A stretch of 64,000 bases of DNA, taken from positions 372,001 through 436,000 of the forward strand of contig OZ017766.1 of assembly GCA_963969345.1 (NCBI GenBank), in the 5' to 3' direction. Source of the stretch: Turbatrix aceti (taxonomy: Eukaryota > Nematoda > Chromadorea > Rhabditida > Panagrolaimidae). How positions within the stretch are numbered: the stretch's first letter is position 1; each line of letters opens with the position of its first letter. This document shows positions 26,101 to 38,100 of this stretch, piece by piece. The notes under the pieces were generated by a model. It was given only the letters and a program-made list of their open reading frames with translations. It was not told the origin of the DNA and made no database searches. A program made the translations under genes and the position numbers.

Positions 26101-29100
26101 GGGAGTAAAACTATACACGCACAGGGCACAGGAGGGAGGCCTGAGTGGTTTGAACATTCCAGGGAAACTGACTCGGCTTTTTTCTCCAATTCCTTGTCTG
26201 CCTAATTTCTTTTGTTTTTATCGCGTCGTTGCTGTATGTTTTTGTCGTCATTCTATATTTATCGCTTCCAGGAAGAAGTCACCGTTTTTGCTTTCGTTTT
26301 GACCTCGCCTCTGGACACCAAGATCAATCAGGGTCAATCGACTGAACTGAATGCACGATTTGATTTGATTTTTTTAAGCTACTGCGGAAATTGAAAATGC
26401 CCCTCAGGTGTACTTATTTTGAAGGAGGAGCTTGAAATCTGCAATTATTCACAATACAAAATAAATTTTCCAAAAATTGTGTCCAAACTGTTACCCCACG
26501 TCAGCGACGTCTTGGCTCCACCGACAGAAAATTCTCTGTGCCACAACAACAATCACTCGCCTAATCACTACATTGGAAGTACCATCAATATTGCTTCTTC
26601 TTCTTCTTCTACCTCACACGAACGCGACATCGAACACGATCACGATTGTTACGCAGCCGACGACGAAGCGATAGACCATTTTGACCCTTCACCGCCGCCG
26701 TCAGGCGCACCCGGACTCCGCGTGATGATTCGAGATCGAGCATATCGCGCAGAAGGCTCGCCCCCCGAGACGTCAGTCGTCGAGATCGACGACAATCCGG
26801 CGTCTGGTCTGCCGCCATCGGGTCCTGCTTCTAACTCTGGCGAGACAACCCCGCTCAAGGAATTTCCCAACTCTGCCGCGGTCGCAATCTTCAACCGTAC
26901 GCCCGCTAGCGCGTTGCCGGAGCGACTTGTCAACAAACGGCGACAATTAAGGAAATTCGCATCAGAGACATCATTTGGGTCGGCGGCAGCTCAAGCGATT
27001 ATCATGGCGTCCGGGAATGAAGGAGGATCGTGTGGATCTGCGGGCAGCAGCGGCGGTATATCGCTGTCGGCCCCGTTCAACGACGACACTCCGCCCCACG
27101 GCGAGTCCCGCGAGATACGCACGCCTTCGAGGATCTTCCACGTCCGGCCGGTTCCGCTGTCTTCAGCAAGACACACCAATGGCTTCGCGTCCGCAAATGC
27201 CATGATCTCAAAGCAAGCTCGTCGACGCAAAGACTCCGAGGAGGGATCAGGATCTGTGGCTTCCGAGGCAACGGTCGCGTCCGCCGGCGCGATGACACCT
27301 ATTTCGCGTAAACATCTCAAGTTTCACATGAAACGTCCGAAATCTACGGGAAACATGGGGTATCCCAATCACGCCCACGCTGCTCATCACAATACTCCAG
27401 CGGGAGATACGACGATCAGCGGGGGAACAAATGCTTACGATGCGAGTTATACGTCGGCGACGATTCATTCTCTCGATAGCGGAGGGCATCCGATACAGAC
27501 CATACCCATGCTCGACGAGAGAAGGCGTTCCAACTTCTACATGATCGATGACGACTCGATGCATGAATTCGACGATGACATAAATGGTTTGTGTGGGACG
27601 AAAAAAAGTTTACAAATGTTGTACAAAAAAATCCTCAAAAAAGTGGACGAAAACACGCTTGATTTTTTATTCATTTAAGGTAAAAATTTTTTGGTTTAAA
27701 ACGAAATGTTCATTTCGTTTACAAATTATTGTTGACGTCCTTTAGCTTTTTTAAAACATGTAAATTAAACTCACTTATCGGTCATTAGAAAAACTAGAAC
27801 AGTACCACTTCCTGGAATTTGATGCAACGTCTGTTTTTTTCAAATCTCTTGACTCTTGCTATTGAGACTATCTCATATTTGCGACCGCAGCTTGGTTTCG
27901 TATACTTTGAAATTTGTTGTGATAGAAGGGGGTAATGCAGTTAACTTGGTGCATTCTCTGCTTCTTTGGATTCAAGTGCATTTTTTCTTTCCTGCTAATG
28001 ACTTGAATACTGGAAAAGTTGATTTTTACATAAAATGATTTTTGACGTGAATCAAACTTTGCTTTTGTTGTAAGAAGGAGTCTGTGACAGGATTTTGGAT
28101 TAAGGTGGAGGGTGCGACCCCGTGAAAAAACAACTTCAAATGTTTTTAACCAAAGTTGTAGGCACCCCTAAGGAATTGTTAAAAAAAATTATGAAAAATT
28201 TTTCAGATGCCGGATTCTGGAGATTTGGCTTCTGAAATGTTTTTTCGTTTTGAATTTTCAACTCAATTCATAATAGAAGCAAAAATCTGAATTTAATATG
28301 ACAAATGTATTCTGGCACGAGGAATCGATTCCCGCACTCAGATTCCACAAAAAACATCTGTCCGCCCGGCAATTATGTTTTTTTTGTTTTTGTATTCATA
28401 TTTTCAGCCAAAACATGCCTATTTCGTCCGAGGGGGAGGGCAAGGCATACCCCATCTTGAAGCCCGTTTTTTTTGCCATCGGATGAGCTAAAACACAAAA
28501 AATTCTATGTCGGTCCCGGTGACCAAAACAGGGAAAAACCCGTCAAAACGGTCAAAAAACTGACTACGCGCTGCGCGCATCGCGATGCGCACGCGGCGAC
28601 TTTTGGTGTGCTTTGCGTTCTCGTTGTTTTTTAACGACAATTTTGACGGGTTTTTCCTTGTTTTGGTCACCGGGACCGACATAGAATTTTTTGTGTTTTT
28701 GCTCATCCGATGCCAAAAAAAACCGGCTTCAAGATAGGGTATGCCTTGCCCTCCCCCTCGGACGAAATAGGCATGTTTTGGCTGAAAATATGAATACAAA
28801 AACAAAAAAAACATAATTGCCGGGCGGACAGATGTTTTTTGTGGAATCTGAGTGCGGGAATCGATTCCTCGTGCCAAAATACCTTTGTCAAATTAAATTC
28901 AGATTTTTGCTTCTTTTAAAAATTGAGTAGAAAATTCAAAACGAAAAAACATTTCAGAAGCCAAATCTCCAGAATCCGGCATCTGAAAAAAATTTTCTAT
29001 TTTTTTTTAACAATCCCTCAGGGGTGCCTACAACTTTGGTTAAAAACATTTGAAGTTGTTTTTTCACGGGGTCGCCGGTCCAAAATCCTGTCACAGACAG

Positions 29101-32100
29101 GCTTGTAAGTCGTCAGGGACGGGCTTACAGGCGGGAAGGAGATGGACAGCAGTTAGGGAGTGAGAGTTGGGGAGTGAGTTACTTTATTAGGTAATCTGAG
29201 GGTTACATACAAGAGTGATAGTGATATGCTCTAGGTGAGAACTAAGGATGGCAGGACGCCAGCTTTCTTTTCTTTTTTTTTACTTTAACCTTATTTTGTA
29301 GCAGTGTATGCGCGTGCGCGTTAACTTTGGTGACTTGGGGTAAAATCATTTTTTAATTGTAAAACAAAATATTTATATCAATAAATCCCAATGCGCACGC
29401 TTTTTTCCTTTTTTTTGTGTCATCACGCCATCCGTGACTTCTGCTTCTGACAGCCGAGCAGATTTTTGTGACAACTTGGGAAAACGCCTTATTTTCAATC
29501 AAGTGAGTTCCAAAAAAAAGAGAAAAAGACTTGTCACATTAATGAACTTTATTCAGCCAGAATTTCCGCCTTCATTTTTTTCAAATTTTCTACAACAATC
29601 TTTTTTGATGCCATTACGCCGTCAAAGATTTTCGCAATCAGGGGTTAGAAAAAGCTATAAATTATAACCACTGCATACTAAATACATCCGTTCTCATATT
29701 GGCGATACTGGGGCTCCTTCCTAACTTAACGAAAAATAATATTCTTGTTGTTATTCGCCGAAAAAGAAAAATTTTACGCAAGAAAGAATATCTCGTACAG
29801 AGAGCATGCCGCCTCACGAGAACAACCTCTTTTTTCTCACTTTTTCTTCGAGGTTCATTAGCTGCGACTTATGAAATTCTTGACTGCAACAAAAAAACAA
29901 GTACTAGGACAAAACTTTTTTGGAAGTGGTTAGGGCAGACGACAATGACTGCCATTGTCCATCGCCATAGCTATCCGCTATCTATGAGCTGGAAAAAATT
30001 CTTTGACGGCGTTGAATTTTTTTTTCTTTTCATTCAGTTTGCATTGAACGAAATGTGACTAACATTTTTTTCTGGCAAATTAATGAAAAAAAAGCGAAAT
30101 CCAGTGTACACAGTTTTTTTGTTGTTGCAAAATTTTTTGCTTCATTTTGACCTTGATAGGAAACTGGAAAGCTAGGAAGCGCTTTGATTGATAGAACAGC
30201 TCTCTTCTTTCCGAGATAAACACGGCTTAGACTGACATGACATCATGCTTGCCAAGGTCGTGCACGACAACAGACAGAAGGTGGCTTTAAGCTATCATTT
30301 GATCTTTCTTTTTGGTCTTTTTTAGAAGCAATGATTATGCGTCATTAGTAGCTTGTACACGTGCTACGCAGCATGTGTTGATTGAACTCTTTACTCTGGG
30401 GGGTTATCTGGTTTCGCTTACATGCACGCTTTTTTTCTCATAACAATATTTTTCTGCAAATTGCATAGACTTTATTGCATTGTAAAACGCGTAAATTAAT
30501 TCTTATTACATTTTTTGCACTTTACTAAAAATTAGTTGACAATAAAAATTAATTTTTTTTCAAGCCAATTGCGATTTTTTACGCCAACAAAAAATATAAG
30601 CAGTGTTGGTTGTCTAACCAAACTGTGGTCCAAACTGCCAAACACAGTACCAGAATTGCAGACGCTCTGTTCTGCATTCCAGCTGGTTTTGACTTATAGA
30701 AAATTGGATATTGAGCATGCATGAACCAGTTAAGTCTGTTTCGTTTACCTTTTTTGGTATCCTATGCAAGAAATCATCCTTTTCTATTTTTTATATAAAA
30801 AAAACGGTTTTATTTATATCAATAAAGTCACAATAGGGCAACAAAGTTGTTCTGTGCTTCCTGCTTTTCTGACAGCAGGCTTCAGGTTTAGGGAGTGTGG
30901 CCCGGTTATTTTCCTCGATTTAAAATAACCGGGTTATACGGCGGTTATTTTCGACTTTTTTAAGCGTCTCCCTAAATTTTGAACCGCATAAAGAACGTAA
31001 AATAAGCGTGCAAATTTGGACAAAAAAGGAGGACATTCGACTGAAAATGAAAAAAAATTGACTCGGTTATTTTCAAATTTTTATGCAATCTGTCCAAAAC
31101 TGAGATGGTTATTTTCTTCGACTTTATTTCAACTTCATTACTTTACTTTACTTTAATCTACCCGGTTATTTTTTTGCGATATAAGCGGCGGGCGAACGGC
31201 AATTTAAGCGGCAAAAAATTTAACCGGAATGCAAAGCCTTGTTGGCAGTACCTCCCGCACTCGCAAGCAAGAGAATCATAACGGAAACATAACGGAATTG
31301 GAAGGCGGCTAGAAACAAATGAGACGCGCAACGAAAATGAAGAAGCACAATGAAGTGCTAAAAAATCTAAGCTATTTTTCCCTGTATTCGTATTCAAATT
31401 TCAGCAAAAAACAATGACTAAATTAGAGCTGCGGAATACAATGAACTGGATGAGAATGAACGCATCACAATAAAACACATTAGCGTGCAAAGCCTTATAA
31501 TTCCGTTATGATTCCGTTATGATTCTCATGCGAGTGCGGGCTTCTCTATCGACTCGTTTTTCTAATTTTTGCATGCTTTATCATTTTTATAATTTGATGC
31601 TTTTTATTTAATATTTTGTATTTTTTATACCGCTAACACTTTTTTAATATGTCTGCGCTCAATTTTGTTCAATTTATATTGCAGTCATTATTTGCTACAA
31701 GTCTTTGACATTTTTGCAGCATAACAGTAGATATCAGAAATAGCGCTTGTTAATTTAGTTGTCTAATCTTGCACTAACTTCTGTGAACGTTATTACAGTA
31801 AGAGCATATCTATCAGAAGAGAATTACGTTATGCTTCACGTCGTTAGGCTCGTGACATCAGTCAAAAAAAGCCACATGTTGGGGGAGAAAAGGCGCGTTT
31901 ATTTGCTCTTGATATGCCACCCAACGAAGTAGTGTCTATCCAATTATTTTCAATTTTTTCGTGGTGCCCCGAGGCGATTTGTTCGGGCAAAGAAAAATGC
32001 GAATTGATTTTTTGGTGCACAGAATGCACAAAAATAAGTACTATAGTTGAGTTTGTCAAGTGCTAGCCTAGCCGTGAGCGTTGAGTTAATGCAAAAAATG

Positions 32101-35100
32101 AATACGATGCCATCAGACCACAGCCTGTGCTTTTTTGGACAATAGGGGCTGGAAATCGCATGCGTAGCTCATAGTGTATTGACTTTGATAGACCTTTGAT
32201 CAATCGGTTTTGAACTTTTGATTACGATATTTTCACGGTCGATAAGGTATATAATGAATTTTGCTATTCACAAAAAATATTAATTTTGAACGATGTTACA
32301 TTTTTTTAGTAAAAGTTGGCAAAAATGCCTAGCACAAAAAACTGAAGACTTAAGTCCCAGTTTGTCAATGTTTATGCGAAAGTGGTTGATAGTTTAACAG
32401 ATTTAGTGTTTTTTTCTTCAAAAAGATTTTTTGATCGCAGAACGTTTTTAGAGGTTTTTTTTTCAGATTGCAGCTAACATCAGGGGATTTCTTTTTTTAA
32501 TTGTCAAGTTTTTGAAACGTTTTGACTCCAAAAAAACTGCTCTTCATTTTTTAAATATTTTATTTCCTTGTTCGCATGATCCTGTTATTCGAAAAGTCCC
32601 CGACCCACTAATAACTGCCCCGACAGGCAGGCAAACAAGCACGCTTTATTTGCCGGTTGGCAGATAAAAGAGCCAAGAACAGTGCTAAAAGCGTTCTCTA
32701 GAGACGCCTCATAGACATCTATTTATCTGCTATCATGCTCGTGCTCGACGAGTGAGCCTGCCGATGTCGTAAGTAGGCAGCTGCGAGGGTGGAGGGGGGA
32801 GGGGGGCGGTAGCAGCAGTATTTGGCAACCCAAAAGAGCGTATTTGGTGCTTACTCGTTTATCATTGACATCCTGCTCACGTCAAATGTGAACCACGGAC
32901 ATTCAAATGGAAATCGATTTTTTCGTTGCTATTTATTTTTTCTTAATAAATTATTGGAGTCAAAAAATATAAAGTCAGTGCTTTTATGAATTCTTTGACA
33001 TCTTTGCGCAATAATGTTTATAAAATAATAGCAATAAAATTTGTAATTTATTAAAAAATAACTAAAAAAATTAAATAAATTTCAGAAGTTATTTATTTTC
33101 ACTGCTTTTCCATTTTAATCGATTTTATATTCACGGAGTTTATTAAAAAAAATCGTTATTAGTTCAATTCCAATATCCATGTGTTTGTTTGTGTGTTAAT
33201 TGAATCCGTACGCGTCCCCCTCCCGCTAGCACCAGTCAGAAAAAACCATTTTGCCACTACCCCTCTAGGAGGTCTTCGTCAATGAGCAAAAGCAACAACG
33301 ACGACGACGACGGCGCATGACTGACATTCCACGGCCGCCTTCCACGTCGTCTGGCGGAGGCGGTGTACAGGTCGTTGTCACGACGGATGGATTGAATGGC
33401 GTTCGGTCAAGCCCCACCACAGCCGCCATACAGCCATTCTTTCCGGCGAAGATAGATCCTAGACAACGACTTTTTACTCGAAGGACATCGCATACGTTTC
33501 TCTTTGTCCCCGAGCGACGCATCAGCAATATCTCGGGGAACTCGATCATCAGCTGCCCCGTTGACTCGACTTCCTCGACGACAACCGCTCTATCCGAGCA
33601 ATTCACTGTTCCAGCCTTTTCTCTGTCAGCTTCTCCGCCTGAAAACGCACTTCGACGCCCCAGTGTCCAGGCTGGAGCTCCGGTGATTGGATTCAGACCG
33701 AAAAGGAGATTTGAGCGACGCGCGTCTCAGCCAGTCATTAGTCCGACTTTCATCGCACTTGCAAACGCCGTGGCAAAGAAAACCGACAGTCGCGAAGGCT
33801 CGGTGCCGGCCACAATCACAGCCACTCAGGCTGCCGGTGGTGGCAGAGGCGTTGTTTTTACGACGACGCCTTGCTCCGGACCCCCCGGACTCTCTAAGAG
33901 GGTATCGTGGATGTCGATGAAGTCCCTCGCGGACTCAACCATTGAGCCGTTGCTCGAGATCCGAAGGCCTCGCGATGACTCGGTTTCGGCGGGCATGAGG
34001 TCGGATTCAAGGACCAATAGTGTCATGGGCTCGGTGCAGCTTCTGAATGACGTCTTTGACATCGATTCGGATACTCCACCTATGGATACACTTTCTTGGT
34101 CTAATGCTGGTAATTAATAAAACTAGGAATTTTTTTTAATTTTGACCGTTCGACAATTTATCTAACTTAACTCGAAAATTAGGGTTTTGCTTTGAAAATA
34201 TTTTTGGTGTTCTAGTTGCGCGCATGTTGCAAGTTATCTATCAAATGTAATCAAATGTAGAAGTCAAAACAACCAGAACACCTCAAAGCTGTTAAATTTA
34301 ATTTATACAAATTTACTGTCTTGACTTGATGTATATTTGACAACCCGCACTAGCATAAGGAGCACTAAAGGAGCACAACAGGGGGTGAAGACTTTTCTCC
34401 CCTTATTTTTATTCAAATTCAAGCTGAAAAAAGTCTTCCCCCCCTGTTGTGCTCCTTTAGTGCTCAATATGCTAGTGCGGGAAGCTTCATGTCTCGCCCT
34501 GCATCTTGCACGCACTTGAAGTTTCCCAAGGTTAGCTGTGAAAACGACTCACATAATTCGCTAACAGTATAAAGAAAATTAAACTATGTGCATGTACAGA
34601 GTGCTGTGCATAGTCTGTATTGGGGGGATTCATTTTCTAAACTACCTATAAATTAGCATTTTCTTCACGTTTGATGCGCAGATGATTTGTGACACAACGC
34701 CAAAGAATGATTGACAAAATTATTTGCACAATCATGCCATCTGCGGCAAAAAAATGTTGTCAACCATTTTTTTAATGGCATTGCAACGAAATTCTTTCTG
34801 TTCTTCGTTGTTTTCGTGGTTGAGATCAAGGCATAAAATCCGGCCGACTTTTCGATTCAAGGCCGGCCGGTGAAGCCGGGAAAAGCCGGAAAAAAATTCG
34901 AAAGGAGATTTTTTTCAAAAAAAAGTATGATTTTCTGACGTTTTTGTGTTTCATTCGTCTTTTTTTTACTTTTTACTACAGGAAAATTTATTATTATGCA
35001 TTTTTTTCATAACATTATTGTTTACAAAAAATTTGTTTTCCGAATTTGCAAAAATAACCCTAAAATAATGCAAAAAAAAATTTTCAAAAAGTAGGCCGCG

Positions 35101-38100
35101 GCCACCTCGGCTTCGGCCTAAAAATTTAGGCCGGCCGGCGGCTTGATTTCGAGGCCCATTTTATGCCTTGGTTGAGATTCTATATGACTTCTAGTGAACG
35201 TACGAGTTCATTAGAACGCAGCTTGGCTAGCCAACGGAAACTACGTTTTTAAGAAACGACAAAAATTATTTGCCCAGTGTATCAATTTCAATTTATATCT
35301 CTTACTCGTACACACGGGATAACAAAGTATCACTGGGATATCGTACGAAGAGGGGCACATCAAAGGAAAATCACTCGTCTATAGTCAAAGTCTTTTGCCG
35401 GGGCCTTGTAATACTCGTTGGCGAGGGCGTCGGTCCAGCGCATACGAGGTCGTCCAGGCGGTCGCTTGGCTTTGTCGTAGTCGTCGGTAGGGCGCCAGTC
35501 TGACAGTCGAACTGCCCAGTTGTCGTCGTCGGTCGTCGCGAGCGATTTGGCGAACTTCAGCTTCCGGAGTCGAGCGCTTTCGAACCAGTCCTTGAGCTTT
35601 GCCCAGTGTATATTTTTCACAAAAAAAAAACAACTCACCAAAACCTCAAAAAATCTGAAACCCCGATATTACTAATAGCAAACTGCTACTTTGCTAAGCA
35701 AAGTACCTGAAAAAACGGAAAAATGTTGTATTCCCTTTTTTGAAACAAAACTCACGGCAGAATCCACCTAAAAAGTTTGTTTCCGCTTTTAAAAAAATGC
35801 TTATAAGTATTTTTTGAAAGGCGGAAACAATCGAAACGTATACGTTTCACTTCGCAAATGAAAAATGATAACTTTTGCAAAAAAGTAGCAAAAGTTTGTG
35901 AAAAGAAAAACGATTTGTTGTCAATTCAAATTTTTTTTGTCTGTAAAAGACATTTTTTTCTGTACAGTTTACAGCATGTCGAAAATTTTACGCGAATGCT
36001 TTTTCTTGTATGTACAGAAAACGAATAAATTTCTTTATTCTGATAATAAATTTACTACTCTGTACAGCTCTGTGAACCGGAATTTAGCAGACCTTGGGTT
36101 GAGTTGGAAACATAAATTAACAGTCCGTTTTTTTATAAAAAATCTCTCATCGAGCTATTTTGAACACTAAATACAAAATGTTGTAAAAAACAAAACAGGA
36201 CATTAAAACAATAATAATCATGATGAATTTTTCAGATGAATTTGACAACGTGACCCTGATGTACTCAAAACATGAAAAAATTCCAATGAAAGATTTTGGA
36301 TCGGAAATTCGGGCGACTATGGATATCGATCATCTGCTAAATAAGGCTGTCTTGTTACTTGATTTACAGGAAACTTCGTTGGAAGAAATTTTTGCTAAGT
36401 AAGTTGTTTAGTTGTTCAACCAAATTTTGTTTTCGAAATATTTAGTTATAAAAATTTATTGCAACTTTTGCGTTGAAGCAATTTTAGTTAAACAAGTCTA
36501 AATTTGTTTCGATTTGTAGTTTTGGAAAATTGAAAAAATCATTTTGGTTTTGTTGCAGAATTATTCACGAAATGGACATCCAAGAACCTGAATTTACGAG
36601 CGAACAGGTGCGTTCTGTACTATTCACGCAAGATGCCAACAACCAATTCCACATCCTGAGCCGAACAGTGCAATCCATTTGCACGACGGGTACGATCGGT
36701 GGCAGCTTTGACTACGACCAGACGTGGATCTGCGCGCTCTGCATGCTGAACACCGTCCAGCACCGCCACGTCGCCATCGCTCGGCTCTCGCATCCCACCA
36801 ACCTTGGCCGCACCATGCAGGATCTCCGCTTCATCATTATCGTCATCGCGCCGTCCCGCGCAAAGGGCACTAAGACAGCGCTCGAGACGACCCGTACCTT
36901 TGCAACGCTCTTTGCCGACATGGACATCCGACAGCGCCTAGTCATGGCTCAGAGCGTCGACGAATTTCGATCGACGCTGCTTGAAGCCGCGAAGGAGCTC
37001 GCGATGGAGCAGAATCAGTGGCGTGAGCGGAAGGCGTCCATCCACTTAAGCCAGGCTAAGGAGCAGGTCTTTGGCCTTGGCCCATGGTACCCCTGTCGAG
37101 GGCTCATTGAGGATTTTCGTCGTAGGAAAAAGTACTACGTTTCGGACTTTCTCGACGGCTTACGCGGGCATCGTACCATATCCAAGCTCTTCAGTAGTGT
37201 CATTTTTCTCTACTTTGCATGTCTCCTACCGGCTATTGCCTTTGGAGTTCTCAATGATGATAATACAAATGGTGGCATCAGTAAGTTCAAAGTTTTTTTA
37301 CTAAACCAAGGATTCATTAACATTTATTTAATACCCCAATTCAAATACTTTTTAAACAAAATGTTTTCAAAAGATTTTTCTTATACTTTTTCCTTATTCC
37401 ATTTCAGACGTTCGAAAAGTTATCTTTGGCCAAGCAATTGGCGGTATATTTTTTTCGTGTTTTGGTGGACAGCCTATAATCATACTTCTAACAACGGTAC
37501 CTCTGGCAATCTACATCAAGGTGATCTATCGAATATCAGAAGACCTCGGATACGACTTCTTCGCGATGTACGCGTGCGTCGGACTGTCGTGTCAGTTCTT
37601 TCTCATCATCTACGCATGCACCGAGTTGTGTAGTCTGATGAAACTCGCCACGAGGTCTGCTGAGGAGATGTTCTCGTTATTCATTGCAATTGCCTTCACC
37701 GTGGAATCCATCCGCGCGGTGCATTACTCTTTTCGCAACAATTACTACGACTGTGACGAAAATTACGACGAAAAAGCGAAGAGGGCTGTTCTTAACGGAA
37801 GGAGCAGCTACGGTGCGAATTCATCTACCCTCAATCAGTCTTACATCAACGAAGCCGGTCTCGGCGAGTCTATTCCCTGTCATCGCGATACATCTATCCT
37901 CTACATGCTGCTCATGTTTGGCACGCTCTGGCTTGCTTTGTTTCTGTACAATTTCCGCAAAACACCCTACCTGACGCGGAGTCGTCGGGAATGGCTGGCG
38001 GATTACGCGCTTCCCGCAAGTGTGCTCATTATGTCTTTTGTGGGGGCTCATTTGTTCAGCGAAATTGATAGTACGTTTTTTATTTCAAAATTTGTTTCAA

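Noticed and set aside
28298..28891. Mirror-image open frames encoding the same peptide ([20 protein letters not shown]) on both strands
   Set aside because: They are the two arms of a fold-back element. The same peptide recurs at 57379 for the same reason, and there is no domain or codon signal.
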